Positions 52,220 to 60,615 of a stretch of DNA of 64,000 nt are shown one piece after another (position 1 is the first letter of the stretch; every line of letters begins with the position of its first letter). A model generated the notes under the pieces. It was not told the DNA's origin and ran no database searches. It saw nothing but the letters and a program-made list of their open reading frames with translations. A program made the position numbers and the translations under genes. Origin of the DNA: Clostridiales bacterium (GTDB lineage Bacteria > Bacillota > Clostridia > Oscillospirales > CAG-272); the NCBI GenBank assembly GCA_012514145.1, contig JAAZAV010000011.1:41609-105608 (forward strand), in the 5' to 3' direction.

Positions 52220-55200
52220 ATGATTAAAGTCAAAAATCTGAGCTTCACGCCGGTATCCATGCTCAGTCATACCGGTGAGCAGCTGGTTATACTCGACTGC
52301 AAGCCCGAACGTTCGGCACACTTCACGCTGACCATACTGGACGGCGACAGTGAGTATATGCCGCCCCGCGATATCGCGCTCAAGGGCGGCGACGGTTATG
52401 TGCGCATGATGCTGCCCCCGCCGACCTCCGACTTCAACGCTTCAGTTATATTGACAGACCGCACAGGCTGCGAGGCTGCCCGCACCGAGGTGTTATGGCG
52501 TGTGCCGCGGGAATGGACAATCTATGTTATGCTGTCCTCTCACACCGACATCGGGCTGCATAACTCCCAGTACCATCAGCGTTATTACAGTGAGGTTTTC
52601 CTCGATGCAGCCATGCAGCTCTGCGACGAGACCGCCGACCGTCCCGAACAGGATCAGTACCGCTATGTCATGGAGGGTACCTGGTTCTGGAACAACTATG
52701 CTGCCGACCTGGGTGAAGAAGCCGCCCGGAATGTGGTTGAGAACTACATAAAGCCCGGTAGAATCGGTCTCTGCGGCAGCTGCGCAGGCAACCATACCCA
52801 GTGCTACGGTCTTGAGCAGCTCTGCCGTTCCGCATATGAACGGGCGCACCAGGAGGAGAAATGGGGCATCTCCACCCACACCATGACAATGATCGACAAC
52901 AACGGCATATCCTGGCCGCTGGTTCAGGCATATGCCAACGCAGGATTCCGAAACATTATCTTCGCGCCGAACCAGTGGAATCCACTGCCCTCCACCGTTT
53001 ACTATCGTGATACCCGCCATCAAAGCTACACCTGGAATCCCGGTGCCGGCGGCGGCGGTGCAAGGGTCGATGTACGTTATGACTCTGATATCCCGATGGT
53101 GTTTTGGTGGCAGGGACAGGACGACGACCCGGATTCCCGGCTGCTTGTATGCGCCTCAACCCAATACGGACACGGCGCTATTCCCTTTGGGTTCAACCCG
53201 AATTCCAAGGCAAATACCGCGTCTCTCGAAAGCATGGAGAACGCCGTACCGGCAAGGATTACGGACATAGAGGAAAAGGTTCCGTATGATGTCTGGCTGA
53301 TTGCGAATTATCATGATGACCAGCATCCGAGCCGTGATGTCACCGACCTGCTTGCCATGTGGAACGCCAAATGGTCGTTTCCGAAATTTCGTACCCTGGG
53401 CAATCCCGACGAGCCATTCGATATTCTTCGCAATCGCTTCGGCGATGTTATTCCAACGCTGCGCGGCGAGATGACCGGCGGATGGTACCAACATCCCCTT
53501 TCTGCGCCGATTATTCTGGCGAAGAAGCACGAGGCGGACAGGCTGCTGCCGACTGCCGAGAAGTTTTCAACCCTTGCGGCGCTTTATGACAGCGATTATG
53601 CCTACCCATCCGAGGCTTTCCGCAGAGCGTGGGATTATCTTATTTTCAACGACGAGCATTCCTACGGCACCAGCGGTTATCAGGGACGCAGGGTCTACGA
53701 GACCTGGATGCAGCACCGCGACTGGGTTGACAAGGCTCACAACACGGCAGAAACCGAGCTGAACCGCGCTCTTGACATACTGACCCCGCTTATTGCCGCA
53801 AGCGAGCCATCCACGGTGCTGTTTAATCCCACCGGCAGACAGCGCACCGAGTTTATTGCGGGGAAAGCTGTTGAAATACCTCCGTTCGGCTATACTTCTG
53901 TTCCTGTTCCCGCACCGGATAAACCGGTTCCGCTGAGTTTCGAAGGTCTGCCTGTGATTGAAAACGCTTTCTACCGGCTAACCTTTGCCGAGAACGGCTC
54001 TGTGGCGTCGATATTTGACAAAATTGCCGGACACGAGTTATCTGATGGCAGAAATCTCGCTGAATTCATCTATACAGAGGATAATCACAAGAACTTTGTG
54101 CGTCCCGGCTCGGCGATTTTCGCGGCATATAAGTCTACTGACGGCGTTAAGGTAATTACAACCGCCGATGAACCGGTTTCGGGGGCGCGGGTAATGCTGA
54201 CTGTCTTCCTGCCGGAACATGAGAGGCGTATCGACTTTGAGCTGAAACTGGACCACGTCCGCGCCATGATCAACAACAATCGGTACTATCGCTACTGCTA
54301 CTGCGGTTTCCCGTTCAAGCTGAATAACTGCCGCAGATATTGCCGTCTCAACGGTGCGGTCGCCGAATATGCGGTGGATCTGACCGGGCACGGCACCGAC
54401 ACATATATGGAGTCATCCGAATGGTGCTGTGCTGAGACGGATGATTATGGTATCGGTTTGCTGCAATTAGATTCCGAACTTGTGGAGTTTGACCGCATTC
54501 ATCCCGACAAGACCGACTACGGTGACGCCGGAGAGGGGAGCGCAGTTTACGCTTACCTTGCCAATGACTGGCTTCAGATGCATTCAATAGGCGGCAGTCA
54601 CGAGAATTACCGTTTTCGCTTCGCAATAACCACCTACGAGGGTAATCACCGCTCAGTAAAACTCGCTGAAACCGCAGAACTTAAGTGCAATCCGGTAATA
54701 CGCCGCGACATACCGGCTCAAAACGGTTCTCTGCCGCAAACATACAGTTTTGCCGAATTCAATACCGACGCGCGGTTTGTTGCCCTCAAGCCCGCAGAGG
54801 ACGGAGACGGTGTGATAGTTCGCCTCTGCGGCGACAGCCGAGGCGCGTCGGTCGGTATACTCGGTGAGTCTGCCGACGAATGGAATGACATCGTGGAGCG
54901 CAGTACCGCCAAAGGCGGCGTATCCGACGGCTTCTCAACCCTGCGTGCGGGACGCGGTAAATTTAAGACGAAAACTCAGTCGATATATGACATCATAGGC
55001 AGCGACGGCGTACCGGCTCCCATAGGCTCGGTATATACCGGGCTCATAACCGAACCGAAGGCAGCCCGCGGCGAGGAGGACGGCATGCTGTACCTGCTGT
55101 GGGGACAGAATATTGAGCCTGACCTTGGCGGTTATGAGCTGTACCGATCGACATCGCCCGACTTTATCTGCAACGAAGGTACCCATATAGCAGATGTGGA

Positions 55201-55351
55201 GCCGGGTATATTCCGCGTAGGACGTTATATCGACCGGGGACTTGAGAACCACACCGAATACTTCTATCGTGTACGTGCGGTAAGTCTGAGCGGTGTTCGC
55301 GGTCCTCTGTCCGGTGTGTTCTCCGGTATTACAAGAGAGCCGATTGAATGA
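52220..55351 (+). CDS. GH38-like alpha-mannosidase family protein with C-terminal FN3 domain
   Basis: A 1043-residue protein. The barrel domain has LSSHTDIGLHNSQYHQR, in which H108 and D110 fit the zinc site of GH38, and MTMIDNNGISWP, in which D226 is the likely nucleophile. A beta-rich central region (RLTFAENGSVASIFDKIAGHE) matches the mannosidase C-terminal domains. The last 90 residues (GGYELYRSTSPDF, FYRVRAVSLSGVRGPLSGVF) form a fibronectin type III module. There is no signal peptide. GGGGA at 52208-52212 favours the ATG at 52220 over that at 52214. It sits between xylulokinase and SDR, so its natural sugar may not be mannose. Confidence 0.82.
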   Translation: MIKVKNLSFTPVSMLSHTGEQLVILDCKPERSAHFTLTILDGDSEYMPPRDIALKGGDGYVRMMLPPPTSDFNASVILTDRTGCEAARTEVLWRVPREWTIYVMLSSHTDIGLHNSQYHQRYYSEVFLDAAMQLCDETADRPEQDQYRYVMEGTWFWNNYAADLGEEAARNVVENYIKPGRIGLCGSCAGNHTQCYGLEQLCRSAYERAHQEEKWGISTHTMTMIDNNGISWPLVQAYANAGFRNIIFAPNQWNPLPSTVYYRDTRHQSYTWNPGAGGGGARVDVRYDSDIPMVFWWQGQDDDPDSRLLVCASTQYGHGAIPFGFNPNSKANTASLESMENAVPARITDIEEKVPYDVWLIANYHDDQHPSRDVTDLLAMWNAKWSFPKFRTLGNPDEPFDILRNRFGDVIPTLRGEMTGGWYQHPLSAPIILAKKHEADRLLPTAEKFSTLAALYDSDYAYPSEAFRRAWDYLIFNDEHSYGTSGYQGRRVYETWMQHRDWVDKAHNTAETELNRALDILTPLIAASEPSTVLFNPTGRQRTEFIAGKAVEIPPFGYTSVPVPAPDKPVPLSFEGLPVIENAFYRLTFAENGSVASIFDKIAGHELSDGRNLAEFIYTEDNHKNFVRPGSAIFAAYKSTDGVKVITTADEPVSGARVMLTVFLPEHERRIDFELKLDHVRAMINNNRYYRYCYCGFPFKLNNCRRYCRLNGAVAEYAVDLTGHGTDTYMESSEWCCAETDDYGIGLLQLDSELVEFDRIHPDKTDYGDAGEGSAVYAYLANDWLQMHSIGGSHENYRFRFAITTYEGNHRSVKLAETAELKCNPVIRRDIPAQNGSLPQTYSFAEFNTDARFVALKPAEDGDGVIVRLCGDSRGASVGILGESADEWNDIVERSTAKGGVSDGFSTLRAGRGKFKTKTQSIYDIIGSDGVPAPIGSVYTGLITEPKAARGEEDGMLYLLWGQNIEPDLGGYELYRSTSPDFICNEGTHIADVEPGIFRVGRYIDRGLENHTEYFYRVRAVSLSGVRGPLSGVFSGITREPIE

Positions 55352-55378
55352 TTCAGTCATGATAGGACGGAATGAAAT

Positions 55379-56230
55379 ATGTCACTTCGTTGTTCAAACA
55401 TACTTGTAATTGGCGGCAGCAGCGGAATGGGCAAAGCTATCGCTAAGCGTTTGCTGCGCGAAGGTGCCAATATTGTCATAGCCGGGCGCAGTGCCGACAA
55501 ACTTGCCGGGGCATATGAGGAGCTTTCCGCCGACCGGGGTGTAGCATTCAGCTATAATGGCAGCGACCCGGCTGAGCTTGAGGCATTGTTAGCCCGTGTG
55601 AAGCTTCAGGCAGCTGACCGGCATACCCGTCTGTTCACCCTTGAGATGGATATCGGCGACTGCGATGCCATACCCGCGAAACTCGCAGAAGCCGATGCCC
55701 TGCTTCCTGGCGGACTTGACGGTTTCGTCAATGCGGCAGCCCTCGGAGGACATCAGACACTCGGGCGGGGCTATGAGCCATTCGACATCACTCCGGATGA
55801 ATGGGATCTGCTGTCTGATACCAACTTTAAAGGCGCTTTCTTCCTGATAAGGAACGAGATCAACTATCTGCTGGGTACAGGGCGCAAAGGCAATATTCTC
55901 ACCTTTGCATCTAACGCGGCATGCATGGATGTGATAGGTTCTTACGGTGCCGCAAAAAATGCAATCATCCGCTGGACCAGAGCATTTGGAAAGCGTTACG
56001 GTGAGAAAGGTATAATAATCAACGGAATAGCTCCGGGTGCCGTGCTCACACCGATGATTTCAAGCTATGCTCACAGCGCCGACCAGCCCTATCCGCGCCA
56101 TGCAATCGGGCGGTTTATTCTTCCGGACGAGATTGCCGCTCTCGCTTCATATCTTTTGAGCGAGGAGGGAGAGGTTGTCTGCGGTCATACCGTTGTGGCT
56201 GACGGCGGCGATAAGATGGCGATACTCTGA
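55379..56230 (+). CDS. Short-chain dehydrogenase/reductase
   Basis: A 283-residue NAD(P)-dependent oxidoreductase. It has the cofactor loop GGSSGMGKAIAKRLL, the NAAALGG turn, and the catalytic YGAAKN (Tyr-x3-Lys) with an upstream Ser in FASNA. The AGRSAD segment after the second strand suggests NADP. It is the last gene of the operon with xylulokinase and the GH38-like enzyme and probably reduces or oxidises a sugar or polyol; the substrate is unknown. It ends at a strong terminator. Confidence 0.9.
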   Translation: MSLRCSNILVIGGSSGMGKAIAKRLLREGANIVIAGRSADKLAGAYEELSADRGVAFSYNGSDPAELEALLARVKLQAADRHTRLFTLEMDIGDCDAIPAKLAEADALLPGGLDGFVNAAALGGHQTLGRGYEPFDITPDEWDLLSDTNFKGAFFLIRNEINYLLGTGRKGNILTFASNAACMDVIGSYGAAKNAIIRWTRAFGKRYGEKGIIINGIAPGAVLTPMISSYAHSADQPYPRHAIGRFILPDEIAALASYLLSEEGEVVCGHTVVADGGDKMAIL

Positions 56231-56246
56231 ATATATCCATATAAGA

Positions 56247-56280
56247 CAAAAAGGGCACTTCGCGTGAGGTGCCCTTTTTG
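56247..56280. terminator. Bidirectional terminator between SDR and second lipoprotein genes
   Basis: A 10-bp stem, AAAAGGGCAC pairing with GTGCCCTTTT (ends at 56278), with A and T runs on either side, suited to both strands. Confidence 0.85.
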
Positions 56281-56362
56281 TCAGATGATTATTTTATGTT
56301 ATTTTGCTATGTGTCAAGTCATGCGAATATTATATAATACTCTATATAATGTGCTGTTCAAT

Positions 56363-57850
56363 TCATGCGTTTTCGAGATAGGCTTCAATCACCTTGTCAA
56401 GTCCATTTTGTGCCGCTGTCTCATTCTTTGCGTATGAAGAAGCGAAGTCGGTGGATTTTTTCGCTACAAGCTCTCGGATGAGCCAAGGCATCCCGCTTAT
56501 CTGGCTCGAGAAGAGGGTTACCATATCGAAATTTCGTCCCTCCATCAGTATCTCAAGCATCTCAATGGTGCCTTCGTCGCGGGCGTATTTTGTCTGCAAT
56601 GCCTGTTCGAAGTAGACCGGAAACAGCTGCTTATAGCTTTCAGAATTGAGTGCTTCGGTGATTATGCCGACAAACTCCACATCCGTAGCGGTTTTCGGTA
56701 TACCCAGGACCGAGTAGTTGTCCATCGAGCCGGTCAGATACTTTTCCTGCGATTCATCCCATTTTGGATAAGGAAGCACTCCGTAATCGTCGTCCATCTC
56801 GCGGAAAGTTCCGAACATCTGCCCAAGCCAGGTGGTAGCAAACATGGCGCTGCCGTTCTTAAACATTCCGATCTCATTGCCCCATTCGCCCTGTTCGCAT
56901 ATATATGAGCCGCCGGTAGACCAGTAAAGAGTATTTATCTTGTCCACCGCTTCAAGTGTTTTAGGGGTATTGAGGGCGAGTACGGGCAGCCCGGTATCCC
57001 CTCGGCTGATAATAGGTATGTCGAAGGCGAAGGTATATACATCAAGATTCGTGGCTGTCTCTCCGGCAAAACCGTATTCGTCGCCGCTGTCTCTTATTCC
57101 GTCTCCGTTTATATCGCTGTAAACGTCGGTCGTCAGGGCAATCATACGGTCAATTGTCCATTTGTTGTCCCTTACTTCCTGATATAAATCCGGCATCATG
57201 TAGTTTTTCCCGAGCCGCTTGTTGTAATATATGGCATATGTCAGACGGAGCGTGGAGATGCACATATCGCCGACGACGGTGTATACCGAATCCTCTATTC
57301 GGAATTTATCGTTAATTCCGTTTATCCACCATTCACGGGAAAGGTCAATATACGGGACACTAAGAATATTTAGGTAAATACCGTTGGTTATGACCGCACC
57401 TGAGGTATAGACGATAGTAGACGAAAGGTCATAAGCGTTGTCGCCGGCGGATACTGTTTTAACAAGGGAATTTATCGAAGCATTCGAATCTTCGGCGGTT
57501 GTAACGGCTTTAATGCTTGTGTTGAATCGTTCCTCGACAGAGCGGTTTCTTGCGAACAGGGCATCGTTGATTATCTCCCCGTCTTCTTCCTCCGTATACA
57601 CCTCATATAAATACGATTCACGGGTGTATATGCGAAAGCCGCGTCCTTCAAAATCAGTCTCCGGAAGATTGTCCGGGATCAGCTTCCGTCCCTCAAGCTC
57701 AGATGTGCTGACAGCTTCGGTAACCGGAGCTGTCTCACCTGTTGTTTGCTCCGCAGGTGATTCCATTCCGGTGTCTGAACAGGAAAACACTGAACCTGCT
57801 AAAATCAGAATAGCTAATAGAGCAGCATAAATACGCATTCTGTTTCTCAT
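56363..57850 (-). CDS. Extracellular solute-binding lipoprotein, second copy type
   Basis: A secreted sugar-binding lipoprotein of 495 residues. The signal peptide (YAALLAILILAGSVFSC) ends in the lipobox SVFSC, with Cys near residue 24, then a Glu/Thr/Pro-rich linker. The body shares segments with the lipoprotein at 47425: INDALFARNRSVEERFN, DGIRDSGDEYGFAG and YGVLPYPKWDESQEKYL, so the two are distant paralogues. The ATG at 57850 has GGAGGT seven bases upstream; five extra codons to 57865 are not needed. As with the first copy, no permease genes are adjacent. The likely import target is an oligosaccharide. Confidence 0.9.
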   Translation of the reverse strand: MRNRMRIYAALLAILILAGSVFSCSDTGMESPAEQTTGETAPVTEAVSTSELEGRKLIPDNLPETDFEGRGFRIYTRESYLYEVYTEEEDGEIINDALFARNRSVEERFNTSIKAVTTAEDSNASINSLVKTVSAGDNAYDLSSTIVYTSGAVITNGIYLNILSVPYIDLSREWWINGINDKFRIEDSVYTVVGDMCISTLRLTYAIYYNKRLGKNYMMPDLYQEVRDNKWTIDRMIALTTDVYSDINGDGIRDSGDEYGFAGETATNLDVYTFAFDIPIISRGDTGLPVLALNTPKTLEAVDKINTLYWSTGGSYICEQGEWGNEIGMFKNGSAMFATTWLGQMFGTFREMDDDYGVLPYPKWDESQEKYLTGSMDNYSVLGIPKTATDVEFVGIITEALNSESYKQLFPVYFEQALQTKYARDEGTIEMLEILMEGRNFDMVTLFSSQISGMPWLIRELVAKKSTDFASSYAKNETAAQNGLDKVIEAYLENA

Positions 57851-57905
57851 GATAATTACCTCCAAACATTATACTTCCCTCAAATCGTATCATTTCATTG
57901 TTCTT

Positions 57906-57934
57906 ATTATATCACCATTAAACAGTTATATCAA
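57906..57934 (-). promoter_or_regulatory. Sigma-A promoter of the second lipoprotein gene
   Basis: On the minus strand, -35 TTGATA (57934-57929), 17-base spacer, -10 TATAAT (57911-57906), about 50 bases before the ATG. Confidence 0.75.
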
Positions 57935-57970
57935 CATTTATCGCCGGTTTTTAATTATTATTTGATTTTA

Positions 57971-58000
57971 CAATGTGATTGTTCGATTCAATTCACATTG
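57971..58000. promoter_or_regulatory. Inverted repeat, candidate operator
   Basis: CAATGTGA (57971-57978) and TCACATTG (57993-58000) form an 8-bp dyad with a partly symmetrical centre. It lies 36 bases upstream of the lipoprotein -35 and 32 bases upstream of the tRNA -35. The position suits an activator or repressor of the lipoprotein gene. Confidence 0.45.
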
Positions 58001-58032
58001 TTTCCGGTTTTTTAAAAATAATCAAAAAGCTA

Positions 58033-58061
58033 TTGACAAGCGTCTTTACATGTGATATAAT
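58033..58061 (+). promoter_or_regulatory. Sigma-A promoter of the tRNA genes
   Basis: Consensus promoter: -35 TTGACA (58033-58038), 17-base spacer, -10 TATAAT (58056-58061). Start is predicted about five bases before the mature tRNA-Met end. Confidence 0.85.
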
Positions 58062-58072
58062 AACCGGGCTTT

Positions 58073-58149
58073 GGCGGAATAGCTCAGTTGGCTAGAGCAA
58101 CCGGTTCATACCCGGTAGGTCGTGGGTTCAAGTCCAACTTCCGCTACCA
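58073..58149 (+). tRNA. tRNA-Met (CAT), elongator type
   Basis: The full cloverleaf can be folded: acceptor GGCGGAA with TTCCGCT, D arm GCTC/GAGC, anticodon stem ACCGG/CCGGT with loop TTCATAC (anticodon CAT), T loop TTCAAGT, and encoded CCA. The anticodon stem lacks the three G-C pairs of an initiator, so it is an elongator Met tRNA. Two oddities: the first acceptor pair is G-U, and the T stem GTGGG/CCAAC has a G-A mismatch at its middle pair. Confidence 0.93.
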
Positions 58150-58160
58150 TAAATCCACTG

Positions 58161-58191
58161 CGGGATCCCATTCAGTGGGATCCCGGGTTTT
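58161..58191 (+). terminator. Terminator-like hairpin between the two tRNA genes
   Basis: A 10-bp perfect stem, CGGGATCCCA (58161-58170) with TGGGATCCCG (58176-58185), loop of five, then GGTTTTT. It would cut tRNA-Glu expression from the shared promoter unless read through; it could also be a processing signal. Confidence 0.65.
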
Positions 58192-58194
58192 TAA

Positions 58195-58269
58195 GGCCCG
58201 TTGGTCAAGAGGTTAAGACACCGCCCTTTCACGGCGGTAACAGGAGTTCGATTCTCCTACGGGTCACCA
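58195..58269 (+). tRNA. tRNA-Glu (TTC)
   Basis: A 75-base gene including encoded CCA. Acceptor GGCCCGT pairs with ACGGGTC, the anticodon stem CCGCC/GGCGG encloses CTTTCAC with anticodon TTC, and the T arm is AGGAG/CTCCT with TTCGATT. It starts only four bases after the T-run of the preceding hairpin and shows no promoter of its own. The gap from here to 58444 shows no further gene. Confidence 0.96.
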
Positions 58270-58444
58270 TTATTTACGGTGTGAGTTGCGTTTGCTCTTC
58301 ACATCGTTTTTTAATGCCGTTTTACGCAATATTTACCAGTTTGCTGTTTACAAATCAAATCAGCGATAGTATAATGATTCTGTATATGATTTATCCGTTA
58401 ACAATGCCCTTCCCGCGAACCGGGGGTAAAAGGAGGCAATTTAT

Positions 58445-60550
58445 ATGTACGATTTCAATGAAAAGCGCGCTGCCATTGAAGCGGAACACGCTTCGCCTGC
58501 CCATACCGACGGTCTGGATCCCTCCGAAATCGGAAAGCTTGCGGAAGTATATGCAGCCGAGCTGACTAATCCGAACGGGCGCCCGTATGTAACAATAAAA
58601 AGCGATGTCTACGCAATGCTGCTTGACCGCACACGCATAAAGCTGATGCCCTCGGATCCATTTGTCACACTTCCCGACCTTGCCGGGTTCTCCGCTGCAG
58701 TTCGTCTCACCCGTACCGATCCCAAAACCTCTCCGCGAGTGCTTTTCGGTGAGGGCTGGGGCAACTATGTAAGCGGTGACGGTTGGTTCGCGGTTACCGA
58801 TTTCGGTCACACCGTGCCCGACTGGAACGCGATTATGAATCTCGGAATCTCCGGGCTGGCGGCACGTGTGAAGAAATACCGCGCGTCACACATTGCCGAT
58901 GGAAGTATGGACGAGCGAATGACTGTCTTCTTTGACGCTATGGAGAATAATTATGCCGCACTCGGGCGATATATGGTTCGTTTGCGAGAAGCAGGTTGCC
59001 AATGGGCTTCGGCAGGTGCCCCCGGCTGCTTTGCCGAGGCGCTCACGCTGTCGCTGATTATATATTACACACACTGGTGCGGAGAAGCGGATATACGCTC
59101 CCTTGGCGGTCTTGACCGACTGCTTTGGCCTTTCCTGAGCGCCGACCTTGAAGCCGGGCGCATCACGCTGAAGGATGCCTCTGAACTTCTTAAGTTCTAT
59201 ATGTTCCGTCTGACGCTGATAAATCACGGCGCCAACACACCCTTCTATCTCTGCGGTTCCCTAGCTGACGGCAGCTGTGCGGCGAACCCTCTCACCGTAA
59301 TTATAATACGCGCCTATCTTGAGTTGAACGTACATAATCCCAAGATGCAGATCCGTGTGGCAACTCCCGGCAACGAGTATCAGGATGAGTTTTTAAACCT
59401 CGCTTTGAATGGAATTCGCGACGGTATGAGCGCGCTGGTATTCATCAACGACCGTGTGGCACTGGACAACGCGGTTCTCAGCGGCGCTAAACGGGAATGG
59501 GTTCATGAATACACTCCCACCGGCTGTTATGAGAGCACCATAATGGGTCGCGAAATCGCCTGCACCGAAACCTGTGCCATAAACATTCTTAAGGGTGTTG
59601 AGTATGCCGTCAATGACGGATTAACCTACGATAGCTTTGAGAGTTTCAAATCAGCCGTGTTCGATTATCTGCGCACCCTTTTTAACATTGCTCTTGGTAA
59701 AAGCCGCAAAATTGAAACGGTTTACGGCAGACACTTCTCTACCCCGGTGTTATCTGGCACATATATTAACTGTCTCGAGAGCGGACGCGATGCTTATGAC
59801 GGCGGTGCAGACTACTGCAACAGCGGTGTAAACTCAACCGGTTTCGGCTCTCTTGTGGATTCGCTTTGCGCAGTCAAGTATGCCGTATTTGACAAAAAGC
59901 TGTGCAGATATGACGAGCTGACGGCGCTTCTTTGCGCAAACTGGGAGGGCGGCGAAATCCTTCGGGCTATAATCCGCAACCGTGCGCCCAAATGGGGCAC
60001 CGCCGACCCGGAAGCAGACGCTATAGCCACCGAGGTTGTGGCACTTATAGATGAGCTGGTGAACAACCAGCCGAACGGCAGAGGCGGTGTTTTTAAGGCA
60101 GGCTTTTACTCTATTGATCGCAACATCTCCTTCGGCAAGAGCACAAAAGCCACTCCGGACGGCAGACTCAACGGTGAGGCAATGTCCCGCAACATGAGCC
60201 CCGAACTTGAGCTGAGAGGCATCACCGCAGCCATAGAGTCGGGTATGCGGATAGATTCATCCGCCTTCCGAAACGGCGGTGTGGTGGATATCATGCTCCA
60301 TCCCAGCGCGGTGGCGGGCAGCGAGGGGCTTCTCGCCTTCCGTGCACTGCTGGATACCTTCATCGCCGGCGGCGGTTTCGCAATCCACTTCAATGTGTTT
60401 GATGTTGAGACACTTGAGGCGGCACAGCGTGAGCCGGAAAAATACCGCGACTTGCAGATTCGTGTCTGTGGCTGGAATTCCGCCTTCACAGGGCTGTCTG
60501 CTGAGGAACAGGACGGCTTCATCAGGCGTGCAAAGGCGGCGCAGAGATAA
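58445..60550 (+). CDS. Glycyl radical enzyme (pyruvate formate-lyase family) of unknown substrate
   Basis: A 701-residue enzyme of the PFL/glycyl radical superfamily. The C terminus has the glycyl radical motif RVCGWNSAFTGLSAEEQ with radical-bearing G676. The active-site cysteine is probably C361 in PTGCYEST. The middle has CTETCAINILKGVEYAVNDG, and VDIMLHPSAV matches the family barrel end. The chain is shorter than PFL or the diol dehydratases, and the active-site context is unlike PFL's double Cys, so the reaction cannot be named. A radical-SAM activase is required but none is encoded in the window. AAGGAGG precedes the ATG. It is convergent with the PocR/AraC regulator gene. Confidence 0.82.
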   Translation: MYDFNEKRAAIEAEHASPAHTDGLDPSEIGKLAEVYAAELTNPNGRPYVTIKSDVYAMLLDRTRIKLMPSDPFVTLPDLAGFSAAVRLTRTDPKTSPRVLFGEGWGNYVSGDGWFAVTDFGHTVPDWNAIMNLGISGLAARVKKYRASHIADGSMDERMTVFFDAMENNYAALGRYMVRLREAGCQWASAGAPGCFAEALTLSLIIYYTHWCGEADIRSLGGLDRLLWPFLSADLEAGRITLKDASELLKFYMFRLTLINHGANTPFYLCGSLADGSCAANPLTVIIIRAYLELNVHNPKMQIRVATPGNEYQDEFLNLALNGIRDGMSALVFINDRVALDNAVLSGAKREWVHEYTPTGCYESTIMGREIACTETCAINILKGVEYAVNDGLTYDSFESFKSAVFDYLRTLFNIALGKSRKIETVYGRHFSTPVLSGTYINCLESGRDAYDGGADYCNSGVNSTGFGSLVDSLCAVKYAVFDKKLCRYDELTALLCANWEGGEILRAIIRNRAPKWGTADPEADAIATEVVALIDELVNNQPNGRGGVFKAGFYSIDRNISFGKSTKATPDGRLNGEAMSRNMSPELELRGITAAIESGMRIDSSAFRNGGVVDIMLHPSAVAGSEGLLAFRALLDTFIAGGGFAIHFNVFDVETLEAAQREPEKYRDLQIRVCGWNSAFTGLSAEEQDGFIRRAKAAQR

Positions 60551-60561
60551 TCTTATAAAAG

Positions 60562-60610
60562 CAAATAGACCCAGGGCTTCCGTCAGCTGCGGAAGCCCTG
60601 GGTCTATTTG
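60562..60610. terminator. Very strong bidirectional terminator
   Basis: A 21-bp perfect inverted repeat (60562-60582 with 60590-60610) and a 7-base loop, between the convergent glycyl radical enzyme and AraC genes. Confidence 0.85.
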
Positions 60611-60615
60611 TAATA

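Noticed and set aside
58272..58444. Possible small gene or riboswitch between tRNA-Glu and the glycyl radical enzyme
   Set aside because: No convincing frame, hairpin or known riboswitch core could be seen in this gap.
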